Source: Lentisphaerae bacterium ADurb.Bin082
GTDB lineage: Bacteria; Verrucomicrobiota; Lentisphaeria; Oligosphaerales; Oligosphaeraceae
Direction: 5' to 3'
DNA length: 44,978 nt
Assembly (NCBI GenBank): GCA_002070945.1
Contig: MWEG01000049.1
Coordinates: 1 to 44,978 of the forward strand
Numbering within the stretch: position 1 is the first letter of the stretch; each line of letters starts with the position of its first letter. A model generated the notes under the pieces. It searched no databases. It was not told where the DNA came from and was given only the letters and a program-made list of their open reading frames with translations. Below are positions 27,498-34,863 of this stretch, in pieces. A program made the position numbers and the translations under genes.

Positions 27498-28121
27498 ATG
27501 GAGTTATTTGTAGTTCGGCATGGGCAGACAAAGGCAAATGAGACGAATACGATCCAGGGACAGGGCAACACTCCACTGAGTCCGTTGGGCATCCAGCAGG
27601 CGGAACGCGCTGCCGCCCGTCTGCGCGGTGTGACCTTTGCGGCGGTCTATAGCAGCGATTTGGGCCGTGCGATGGATACTGCACTGCGGATTGCGCCATA
27701 CCCAGCGCCGACGCCTTGTCCGCAACTCCGGGAATGGCACCTGGGCGAATTGGAAGGACGCAGCCGCGAAGACGTCGAAAAAAACTTTGCCGAAGCTTGG
27801 TACGGCTTTCTGACCGACGCGCCAGAGGTGGCTATGCCAAGTGGGGAGACTAAGGACGAAGTCCAACGGCGTGTCAGCGATTTTCTGGAGCAACTGGCCG
27901 TGCGGCACGCGAAGGATACGATCCTGGCAGTGAGCCACTGCGGCGCGATTCGGCTCATGTTCAAGCACATTCTCGGCATAAACGACCGCCTGCCGCGCCA
28001 GCCGCAGGTGGCCAATGCGTCCATCAGCCGAATAGTGTACGTGGACGGACTCTGGCAGCTGGGCTGCTGGAATGACACGACGCACCTGGCTGGATTGGAA
28101 TCAAAGCACGGAAGCTATTAA
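27498..28121 (+). CDS. Histidine phosphatase family protein (phosphoglycerate mutase-like)
   Basis: The 207-residue protein has the catalytic RHG motif (FVVRHGQT, His8) and the second His in AVSHCG, with YSSDLGRAMDTA and LREWHLGELEG in between. These are the core blocks of the branch that includes CobC/GpmB-type phosphatases. The enzyme removes phosphate from a small molecule through a phospho-His; the substrate is not readable. GGAGG lies about nine bases before the ATG. The gene stands alone, divergent from the radical SAM gene and followed by repeats. Confidence 0.88.
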   Translation: MELFVVRHGQTKANETNTIQGQGNTPLSPLGIQQAERAAARLRGVTFAAVYSSDLGRAMDTALRIAPYPAPTPCPQLREWHLGELEGRSREDVEKNFAEAWYGFLTDAPEVAMPSGETKDEVQRRVSDFLEQLAVRHAKDTILAVSHCGAIRLMFKHILGINDRLPRQPQVANASISRIVYVDGLWQLGCWNDTTHLAGLESKHGSY

Positions 28122-28198
28122 GAATAGGCGAGGGGCGTCAGTTTGCCGCATGTCGTCGTATGTAGTTCAGCTTCAGCTTGCCGTACGTAGTTCAAGCT

Positions 28199-28305
28199 TA
28201 TGTGTCGCCCTTTCAGGGCTCAAGGTTTAATTACGCCTCACCCAGGGCGGCGCTTCGCTTGCCCTGGGCTGGTATGTCACGCCTCACCGAGGCTCAGGCT
28301 TCGGG
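28199..28305 (+). repeat. Structured dispersed repeat P, copy P1
   Basis: The sequence from TATGTGTCGCCC onward matches the element at 39917-40028 in the same orientation, with substitutions and a small insertion. Shared hairpins are GCCCT-TTC-AGGGC and a CCCAGGGC ... GCCCTGGG pair. It is followed by further CGCCTCACCGAGGCT-type stem units to about 28370, and is flanked by box sequences at 28125-28135 and 28372-28384 that are roughly inverted. No gene is supported across 28122-28464. Confidence 0.75.
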
Positions 28306-28371
28306 GACTCCACCCCCAGGTTCCGCTTCGCTTCACCTGGGGTTACTCATGGTGTCGCCTCACCGAGGCTA

Positions 28372-28468
28372 CCCTCGCCCTTAACGAATGATGAATTATG
28401 AATTATGAATTATGAATGATAAATGCGCCTCAGCATTCAGCATTCATCATTCATCATTCAGCATTCAG
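28372..28468 (-). repeat. Heptamer fold-back repeat, copy H3
   Basis: The plus strand reads a CCCTCGCCCTTAACG box, then three AATTATG units flanked by AATGATG variants, then AAATGCGCCTCAGC, then ATTCAGC, two ATTCATC units and ATTCAGC. The last unit contains the reverse complement of the TGA stop codon of the PIG-L gene (28465-28467), so the element starts at that gene's end with no spacer. Confidence 0.9.
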
Positions 28469-29253
28469 GGTTCGTATTTCGGGTTTGCGACTACGTCATC
28501 GCCCAGCACTTCGGCGATCGGGTCGATTTCGGTGGCGGAGAATCCCAGCCAGGAGCGCCGGCGGAACCCCTCGGCGTACTGGAATTTTCCGGAGCGTACT
28601 CCGAGCTGACCCATGAAGTCCTGCATGACTTTCTGGTAGGCGTTCATGCCCTGGCTGACATCCAGCCATTCCTTCTGCGAGGTATGGCAGGTGAGCATGT
28701 CCCATTTCTGTTGCATCACTGGGCTGACATTGACGAAGAATTCTGGTTCGATGCGTTTGCGATAGGGATTCATCAGGCCGTGGGGAATAGCGTGGTACAC
28801 GGTGACGTCTTCCTGGATGGGCGGTCGCGGCGGATCGCAAATGGCATTGAGCATGCCGCGGCTGAAGGCGGCGGTCACGGCGACCCGGCAGGAATTGATG
28901 TGGTCTTCCATATAGTCATCCGTCGACTGGGTCAGGATGACTCTGGGCTTCACATCGCGGATGACGCTGAGGACTTTGCTGATGATGTCCCAGGTGTGGA
29001 ATACTTCGAGGTCTTTGCAGACCGCAGGATGCCAGACTGCGCCGACTAGCTTGCAGGCGGCCTGGCATTCAGCCCGGCGCTTGGCGGTGATAGTCGGAAT
29101 GTCGTCTATCGCCGTGCCGCAGCAGCCGTCCGCAATAGTCATGTAATGCATTTCCCAGCCGTGCTTTTGCAGCATCAGCATGGTTCCGGCCATCATGAAT
29201 TCAATGTCGTCCGGATGAGCGACGAGGGCAAGAACAGCGGGTTTTTTGCTCAT
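28465..29253 (-). CDS. PIG-L family deacetylase
   Basis: The 262-residue protein contains the zinc motif VAHPDDIEF (His13, Asp15, Asp16) and a later DDYMEDHINSC with the third ligand His. Family members (LmbE/GlcNAc-PI de-N-acetylase type) remove acetyl groups from amino sugars or sugar conjugates. Immediately upstream in the same direction is a NagB-like gene, so the pair may process amino sugars; a terminator-like hairpin between them suggests partly separate control. The stop codon TGA is supplied by the first unit of heptamer repeat H3. I see no strong ribosome binding site. Confidence 0.85.
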   Translation of the reverse strand: MSKKPAVLALVAHPDDIEFMMAGTMLMLQKHGWEMHYMTIADGCCGTAIDDIPTITAKRRAECQAACKLVGAVWHPAVCKDLEVFHTWDIISKVLSVIRDVKPRVILTQSTDDYMEDHINSCRVAVTAAFSRGMLNAICDPPRPPIQEDVTVYHAIPHGLMNPYRKRIEPEFFVNVSPVMQQKWDMLTCHTSQKEWLDVSQGMNAYQKVMQDFMGQLGVRSGKFQYAEGFRRRSWLGFSATEIDPIAEVLGDDVVANPKYEP

Positions 29254-29280
29254 GGTTGTCGTTTCTGATCATGGTTCGCC

Positions 29281-29321
29281 AAAACGTCCGGCTCCCGGGG
29301 AAAGGTCGGGGCGCCGGACGT
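29281..29321 (-). terminator. Stem-loop downstream of the NagB-like gene
   Basis: ACGTCCGGC (29284-29292) pairs perfectly with GCCGGACGT (29313-29321) across a 20-base loop. On the minus strand the stem is followed by TTTT. It lies 27 bases after the NagB-like stop codon, where a Rho-independent terminator would be expected. The loop is long and the T-run short, so termination may be partial. Confidence 0.6.
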
Positions 29322-29347
29322 GGCAGGGCTTAGACTGAGGTTGCGGA

Positions 29348-30280
29348 TTAGTGCATTTCAACGGCGCAGGGGCCGATGCCAGGACGATAGAAGTTGAACT
29401 GGACGTTCGGATGGTCGGCCAGCAGGCTCATCGGCACTGCCGAGTCCGCGATCTTCTTGGAGATCATCAGGGTGGTCAGGCGCATGCCAAAGGCGTTGTC
29501 ATGGCAGCCGGCCTGCCAGATGGAGACTTTTTTGGCTTTCCAGGTTTCTTTCGGGCCGACGGTGGCGGCCGTGGTGGGAACCAGGGCGATGTTGCCGCCG
29601 CCAGAGGTGCGGGCGTTCTGCATGACGGTCATCGGGTGCAGGTCGACGATGCGCGTGCCCAGCTTGCGGAATTCAGCCGGGGTCGGCGGCTTCTCAGCGT
29701 ATTTGCCTTCGCGGCGGACCGGGTCATTGAAGGCCCAGTGCTTGGTGTCGCCCTGGCCGCCTTGCATCACCAGGCAGTTGAACTTGTCGTAAGACTTGCT
29801 GTAGTCTTCCAGGCTTCCAGACGGGAAGTGCATGTTTTTCTCTGGCATGCGCAGTTTCGGGTCGATGCGGTCAAAGCACAACTCGCGGACGGCCTTGGAG
29901 AAGGACATCGGATGGTCGGGGGACACGGCAACGCCGTTTTCGACCCATTCGTCCATAGCCCAGAAATGGGCGTCGAGCTTAGCCAGGTTGAGGCCGATGG
30001 AGTTGACGATGCGGGCGACCAGGGGGAGCTGCTCGGTCGGGCCGATCGGGCCGCAGATGCCGGTCGGGTTGTCGGGAGTCGACTGTTTCCAGGCATCGAT
30101 GTATTCCAGGGCTTCTGCGAGGTAGAATTCCTCGATGGTGTCATACATCACGACTTTGAAGCCCGGGCGGCTCAGTTGTTCCATGTCCTTGACCGTGAGC
30201 TTGGCCACATCTGCCACCAGGTCTTCGCTAATGGTGGTGTAGTCCCACCAATCCGGAGCAACAACACTGCGTTTTCTCAT
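29348..30280 (-). CDS. NagB/6-phosphogluconolactonase-fold isomerase (glucosamine-6-phosphate deaminase-like)
   Basis: The 310-residue protein has [20 protein letters not shown] (Asp110, Glu111), matching the MDEYVG...HP block of glucosamine-6-phosphate deaminase. [13 protein letters not shown], with His181, corresponds to the GxGxDGHIAFNEP block. Insertions relative to NagB and changed glycine spacing suggest a divergent subfamily, so another aldose/ketose amine phosphate is possible. The ATG at 30280 has GGAG about eight bases upstream; the upstream ATG at 30337 has no such site. It lies beside the PIG-L gene, consistent with amino-sugar use. The 167 bases before it hold no gene. Confidence 0.8.
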   Translation of the reverse strand: MRKRSVVAPDWWDYTTISEDLVADVAKLTVKDMEQLSRPGFKVVMYDTIEEFYLAEALEYIDAWKQSTPDNPTGICGPIGPTEQLPLVARIVNSIGLNLAKLDAHFWAMDEWVENGVAVSPDHPMSFSKAVRELCFDRIDPKLRMPEKNMHFPSGSLEDYSKSYDKFNCLVMQGGQGDTKHWAFNDPVRREGKYAEKPPTPAEFRKLGTRIVDLHPMTVMQNARTSGGGNIALVPTTAATVGPKETWKAKKVSIWQAGCHDNAFGMRLTTLMISKKIADSAVPMSLLADHPNVQFNFYRPGIGPCAVEMH

Positions 30281-30447
30281 CTGCTTTCTCCATACCGTGA
30301 AAGGTTTGAACAAGACGTCATCCGCGCCTGCGGACAACGTGAGGGCATATTTCTATATTAATGGCATTTGTCGTAAATGCAAGCCGGGTGGCACGTTTGA
30401 ACGTCGCAGTTAGGGTAATCTTGCGTTCCTGCACAACGCCAGATTTT

Positions 30448-32397
30448 TCATTCGGTGATCCAGACGGTCATTTCGCCGGGGGCGCGGTTAGCCCAGAGGA
30501 AATATGGGATTGCGGTCATTTGGCAGGCAACGTAGGCTGGCCGGTCGGTCGCGTAGAGTTTGCCTGCCCAAGGCGTCAGGTCACGGCGCAGGGCAGGGCC
30601 GGTGATGACAGGTGCGCCGTCCAGTTCGGCGGGACCAGGGATGACGGTCAGCTCGGAGGCTGGGGGCAGGCGTAGGTCGGCCAGGTTGGGGCCGTTGTCG
30701 GCTTCCTCCAGGCAATAGACGAGCGGCCCGCGTTGGAGAGCGACTTTGCCGGCATTCTGGCGCACGGACGGGTGGGCATAGACCCGTTCCACAGGCATAT
30801 CCAAGTGCAGGGCGACCAGGTCGCCGTCCTGCCAATTCCGGGAGAGGTGCGCATAGCCGTTGTTCATGAGGTCATCCAGGGCGACTGCCTGGTCGTTGAC
30901 AGCCACTGTGGCTTGGCGGCACCAACCGGGAATACGCAGGGCGAGGGTGAAGTCGGTCGGGGCGTCGAGGCCGATAGTCAGCGTGATGTCGCCTTCCCAG
31001 GGATATTTCGTGGTTTGGGTGATGCGGGTTTTTTTGCCGTTGCCTAGGTCGAGTTCGGCCTGGCTGTCGATGTAGAGTTGCGTCCACACGGTCTTGTCGC
31101 CAATAGTATACAAGTACGACCCCAGGGAAGCCAGCAGCCTGGCGATGTTAGGTGGGCAGCAGGCGCAGGAGTACCATTCCTGGCGCCGGGGCGACTTCTG
31201 GTGGCTGAAGGTGTGGTACAGCGGATGGCTGGCCAAGATGTTGTCGTAGAAAAAATGGGTTCCGTCATGCGACACGCCGCTGATGATGCCGTTGTAAAGC
31301 GCCCGTTCCATCACATCAGCGTACTTGGCGTCGGCTTCCAGGCATAGCATCCGGTTGGCGAAGAAGACCAGGGCAATGGCAGCGCAGGTTTCAGCGTAGG
31401 CTTCTTCGTTCGGGAGATCATAGTCGAAGGTGAAGCGTTCGCCGAAGCGTGACGAGCCGACGCCGCCGGTGATGTACATGCGTTTCGTGGTGACGCTGTC
31501 CCACAAGGTGTGGCAGGCATCGACTAGGGACTGATCGCCGGTGGCTTTGGCCACGCTGGCCATGCCGGCATAGAGGTAGCAGGCACGCACGGCGTGGCCA
31601 TCGGCATTCTGCTGTTCACGCACGGGCGCATGGGCTTGCATGCTGTTGTAGGGCGGCAGGTTGTTCGGGCCAGGGCGTTCCATCCACGAATCCGGCCGAT
31701 TTTCCCGCGCCTTTTCGATGTCATAGTAATGCGGTTGTTGACCGCGTTCGTCGATGAAGTACTTTGCTAGGTCAAGATAGCGCTTTTCGCCGGCTGCTCG
31801 TGCGAGTTTGACCAGCGCTATCTCGATTTCTTCGTGTCCGGGATAGCCGCGCAGCTGATTTTCGCCGCGGCCGAAGACCTTGGCGATGTAGTCGGCATAC
31901 TTGCACATCACATCCAGGAACAGTCGTTTGCCAGTGCCCTCAAAGTAGGCCACGGCGGCTTCCATCAGGTGTCCGGCGCAGTAGAGTTCATGGCAATCGC
32001 GCAAGTTAGACCAGCGTTTATCCGGCTCCACGACGATATAGTATGTGTTCAGGTATCCATCCGGCTGCTGGGCGGCGGCCATCCAGCCGATGACTTCATC
32101 GCAGCGTTTTTCCAATTCCGGGTCAGGATGCAATGCCAGGCTATAGCCGGCTGCTTCCAGCCATTTAGCGACATCAGAATCCCAGAAGATATGCGGACGC
32201 TTCGGGTCGCCCGGCTTCCAGGTGAGTTTCCAAGCGTCGAGATGTCCGGTTTTCTGGTATTGCTCGTATTCGGCTGGCAGCGTGATTTCGCGGTTGACCC
32301 GCAATCGTTCACCCCAGAGACCGCCAGTAACCCGGACTGCCGCCACCGGTGGGTTCTCGCCAGCGCCCAGGCCGGAGAAACAAAGGTTCGAACGCAT
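30448..32397 (-). CDS. Glycoside hydrolase family 127 (beta-L-arabinofuranosidase-like)
   Basis: The 649-residue protein matches the GH127/DUF1680 family throughout: WDSDVAKWLEAAGY, QPDGYLNTYY, RDCHELYCAGHLMEAAV, YITGGVGS, EEAYAETCAAI and CACCPPN. In the characterised bifidobacterial enzyme the Glu-Thr-Cys segment and the Cys-x-Cys-Cys segment hold the catalytic acid/base, the Cys nucleophile and the zinc ligands; all are present here. There is no signal peptide, so it acts in the cytoplasm on imported oligosaccharides. AGAGGAAA precedes the ATG by nine bases. Its 5-prime side is a GTGGAC repeat region shared with the end of coaBC. Confidence 0.93.
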   Translation of the reverse strand: MRSNLCFSGLGAGENPPVAAVRVTGGLWGERLRVNREITLPAEYEQYQKTGHLDAWKLTWKPGDPKRPHIFWDSDVAKWLEAAGYSLALHPDPELEKRCDEVIGWMAAAQQPDGYLNTYYIVVEPDKRWSNLRDCHELYCAGHLMEAAVAYFEGTGKRLFLDVMCKYADYIAKVFGRGENQLRGYPGHEEIEIALVKLARAAGEKRYLDLAKYFIDERGQQPHYYDIEKARENRPDSWMERPGPNNLPPYNSMQAHAPVREQQNADGHAVRACYLYAGMASVAKATGDQSLVDACHTLWDSVTTKRMYITGGVGSSRFGERFTFDYDLPNEEAYAETCAAIALVFFANRMLCLEADAKYADVMERALYNGIISGVSHDGTHFFYDNILASHPLYHTFSHQKSPRRQEWYSCACCPPNIARLLASLGSYLYTIGDKTVWTQLYIDSQAELDLGNGKKTRITQTTKYPWEGDITLTIGLDAPTDFTLALRIPGWCRQATVAVNDQAVALDDLMNNGYAHLSRNWQDGDLVALHLDMPVERVYAHPSVRQNAGKVALQRGPLVYCLEEADNGPNLADLRLPPASELTVIPGPAELDGAPVITGPALRRDLTPWAGKLYATDRPAYVACQMTAIPYFLWANRAPGEMTVWITE

Positions 32398-32466
32398 GGT
32401 GAAATTTCCTCTTTAAAACCACGAAAGGCACGAAAATTTTGTGATGAGCGCTTGTAGGCTTGGGTT

Positions 32467-32499
32467 GTGGACATTGTGGACGTGGTGGACGGCGTGGAC
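32467..32499 (+). repeat. GTGGAC nonamer repeat, copy N4
   Basis: Four GTGGAC cores lie at exact 9-base spacing (32467, 32476, 32485, 32494), separated by ATT, GTG and GGC. It is between GH127 and coaBC, about 50 bases from the looser array N5. Confidence 0.85.
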
Positions 32500-32546
32500 A
32501 GTAGCTGCCGCATGTAGTCAGAAGCTTTCCGTGTTTTCGCTTCTCA

Positions 32547-32632
32547 GTCCATTAAAGTCCACTAACGTCTATCGTCCATCGTCTACTAAAGTCCATTAAA
32601 GTCCACTAACGTCCATTGTCCACTGTCCACTA
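32547..32632 (-). repeat. GTGGAC-type repeat, copy N5, running into coaBC
   Basis: About nine GTCCA/GTCTA cores follow each other on the plus strand in units such as AGTCCATTA and GTCCACTAAC. A 29-base part is the exact reverse complement of the start of N2 near 9171. Positions 32596-32631 are also the last eleven codons and the stop codon of coaBC. Confidence 0.85.
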
Positions 32633-33768
32633 ATTTCCCTTTTGACGATATCAAGCACCCTGGCTGCGACTTCCTCCTTAGCGAGCAGGGGCAGGTCTTC
32701 GCGTCGTCCATCAGCGAAGAGGATGGTCAGGCGGTTAGTCGGCACGGCAAAGCCGCATCCTGGTTCGGTGATATCGTTGGCGCAGAGCATATCGCAATTT
32801 TTTTTGCGCAGTTTGGCTGTGGCATTGTCGGTCAGATTCTGGGTTTCAGCGGCGAATCCGACCAGGAAAGGCTTTTTCTCCAGGGCGCCGACCGTGGCCA
32901 GGATGTCCGGCGTGCGTTTTAACAGCAGGGCGAAAGTCGCATCCGTGCCTTTTTTGATTTTTTCGTGGGAATACGCCACTGGCATGTAGTCGGCTACAGC
33001 GGCGCAGAGAATGGCTATCGTGGCCTTGGGCACTTCCGCCAGGACAGCGTTGCACATTTCTTCTGCGCTTCGAACTGCGATGGCGCGAATAGTCGGCGCT
33101 TGCGGCGTTGGCCAGGACATTGGCCCGTGCACGAAAATAACCTTAGCGCCGCGGCGGGCAGCGACTTTAGCCAGAGCAGCGCCCATGCGGCCGGTCGAGC
33201 GATTGGACACGAAGCGGGCCGGGTCCGCGTCCTCAATCGTCGGCCCAGCCGTCAAAAGCACGGTCTGGCCAGCAAAATCCTGCGGTGTCAGCGCAGTGCA
33301 GACAGCTTCTACGCACGCTTCAGGCGACGCAACCGCGACAGCGCCCATGGCACCAAGAGCCAGGACAGCGTTGTCTTCCGACAGGAGCAGTGCGCCGTCC
33401 GGAACCATCGTCTCGTCGCTTTCTGCCTCCAGCCGGGCTGGCGCCACTAAGACATGGCGGCGGCCATTGTCGGTCAGACGCGCCCAAGCGTCGCTTGATG
33501 TCAATTCTGCCAGAAAATGCTCGGAGACTGGCGCGAGCAGGATAACGTCGGCTTGGCGCAAGTCGTCCTCGGTTAGCTCGCTATAGGCTTTGGCTGGTGC
33601 GCCGGAGAGGGCGGAGAGGGCGAGGAGAGGCAAGAACATCTCCGCAGAGCGCGTCGCCGCAACCGTGACGCGGAAACGTCCAGCCGAACGCAAGCCGGAA
33701 AGCAGCGTTGGCGTATGAGCCAGCACGGCAGGGCCATCGATAACCAGGAGGAGTTTGCCGGTAAGCAT
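32596..33768 (-). CDS. coaBC: CoaBC-like protein: phosphopantothenate-cysteine ligase with degenerate CoaC half
   Basis: In this 390-residue protein, residues 168-380 are a clear CoaB domain that joins phosphopantothenate and cysteine for coenzyme A: TAGPTIEDADPARFVSNRSTGRMG, AAVADYMP, PFLVGFAAET and CANDITEPGCGF. Residues 1-165 keep the CoaC flavoprotein layout but not its motifs: LLAPVSEHF stands where APATANT is expected, VLVAPARLEAE where PAMN is expected, and no active-site His is seen. So decarboxylation may be lost or done elsewhere. The ATG at 33768 is the first that gives the domain, but no ribosome binding site is visible; the leader is repeat H4. The last eleven residues and the stop codon are translated GTGGAC repeat N5. 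Confidence 0.8.
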   Translation of the reverse strand: MLTGKLLLVIDGPAVLAHTPTLLSGLRSAGRFRVTVAATRSAEMFLPLLALSALSGAPAKAYSELTEDDLRQADVILLAPVSEHFLAELTSSDAWARLTDNGRRHVLVAPARLEAESDETMVPDGALLLSEDNAVLALGAMGAVAVASPEACVEAVCTALTPQDFAGQTVLLTAGPTIEDADPARFVSNRSTGRMGAALAKVAARRGAKVIFVHGPMSWPTPQAPTIRAIAVRSAEEMCNAVLAEVPKATIAILCAAVADYMPVAYSHEKIKKGTDATFALLLKRTPDILATVGALEKKPFLVGFAAETQNLTDNATAKLRKKNCDMLCANDITEPGCGFAVPTNRLTILFADGRREDLPLLAKEEVAARVLDIVKREISGQWTMDVSGL

Positions 33769-33772
33769 AGAA

Positions 33773-33868
33773 TTAGGGCGAGGGTCTAAATGCTGAATGC
33801 TGAATGCTGAATGCTGAGGCGCATTTGCCACTCATCATTCATCATTCATCATTCATCATTCAGCATTC
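33773..33868 (+). repeat. Heptamer fold-back repeat, copy H4
   Basis: The plus strand reads TTAGGGCGAGGG, then about three and a half TGCTGAA units, GAGGCGCATTT, GCCACT, four CATCATT units and CAGCATTC. Arms of GAATGAT and ATTCAGC types can pair at six of every seven positions, the best fold of the five copies. It fills the space between coaBC's start and the sugar epimerase's end, and its last unit encodes that gene's final Glu-Cys-stop. Confidence 0.9.
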
Positions 33869-34729
33869 CTTGGGGTCGAGCTTGCGGAAATAGGCGATTG
33901 CTTCGGTGAATTTTTCTTCTGGAGGCAATGGGCGGAAATCCTCGACGCTGATGAAGTGACGGTAGTTGTGCTTTTTCATCAGTTTGAAGATGAGCGGGAA
34001 GTTGAAAAGACCGTCGCTCATTGGGCAGGCTTCCCATTTCCATTGCACCGTGCCGTTTTCGTCGCGTTCTCCAGGGATGGGGCGGTGAGCACCAAAATGG
34101 CAGTGGGCATGATAGTCGCCGAGCAGCTGCAAGGCAATCGCCGGCGTTTCATAGCCGTCGCGAACCATGTTCTGCGGGTCATAGATGACGCCGACGTCAG
34201 CTGGGGAGAAGTTGCTGACAATGCGGTAGGCCAGCGACGCGCTTGGGTGGATTTGGTAGCCGTGCATTTCCAAGATCAGCTTGACGCCAGTGCCGCGGCT
34301 TAATTCGAGGCAACGCGCAAAGCCGGCAACTGTTTCGCCGTAAATCACGTGGTAGTTGTCCTCGCCGGTGCCGCGATAGCTCGCTGCTGCTCCCAGTCGG
34401 ATAAAGGGCGCGCCAGCCGCGACAGCGCCTTCCAGGGCGTTCTTGAACTGCTCCATGTCCGTGCAGCTCATATTCGTCGCTAAACCGGCTAGGGCAATGC
34501 CGTGATCTCCCAGAATCCGCCGAATCTCGCCAGCCTTGTCCTTGAAGTTCTCTGGGGTGACGTCATTGACATGGTAGCCCCAGTTGCTTGGTTCGGCCTT
34601 GGCGCGAACATCGTCCGCCATGCGGCGAACACGCAACTCAATGCCGTCATAGCCCAGCCTGGACAAGAAGGCGGCCTGCTCGGCCATGCTCATGGTGGGC
34701 AGACAGACGGTGGTGACACTGTACTTCAT
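33860..34729 (-). CDS. Sugar phosphate isomerase/epimerase (xylose-isomerase-like TIM barrel)
   Basis: The 289-residue protein has the metal site of the AP-endonuclease-2/xylose-isomerase barrel family: Glu in LILEMHGYQ, Asp in GVIYDPQNM, His in HCHFGAHR and Glu in FISVEDFRP. Family members isomerise or epimerise keto sugars, inositol derivatives or similar compounds; the substrate cannot be read. AGGGGAA lies six bases before the ATG. The last two residues, Glu-Cys, and the TGA stop are made by the terminal unit of repeat H4 (GAATGCTGA), so the original C-terminus may have been altered. A terminator lies upstream at 34827-34856. Confidence 0.85.
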   Translation of the reverse strand: MKYSVTTVCLPTMSMAEQAAFLSRLGYDGIELRVRRMADDVRAKAEPSNWGYHVNDVTPENFKDKAGEIRRILGDHGIALAGLATNMSCTDMEQFKNALEGAVAAGAPFIRLGAAASYRGTGEDNYHVIYGETVAGFARCLELSRGTGVKLILEMHGYQIHPSASLAYRIVSNFSPADVGVIYDPQNMVRDGYETPAIALQLLGDYHAHCHFGAHRPIPGERDENGTVQWKWEACPMSDGLFNFPLIFKLMKKHNYRHFISVEDFRPLPPEEKFTEAIAYFRKLDPKEC

Positions 34730-34826
34730 GGTTTTTCCCCTTTTGCTGATACAGACTACCGAGACTTGGGCGCAAACATGGGCTGTCCACGCCAGTGCCG
34801 CTGGACACGGCGGCGCATGCTTATGG

Positions 34827-34856
34827 AAAAAAGCAGCCTGTCCGCCGCGGACAGGC
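34827..34856 (-). terminator. Rho-independent terminator after the SH3/coiled-coil gene
   Basis: GCCTGTCC (34836-34843) pairs perfectly with GGACAGGC (34849-34856) around a GCCGC loop. On the minus strand the stem is followed by TGC and six T (34832-34827). It begins eight bases after the stop codon at 34864. This is the clearest intrinsic terminator in the window. Confidence 0.9.
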
Positions 34857-34863
34857 CAATGAC

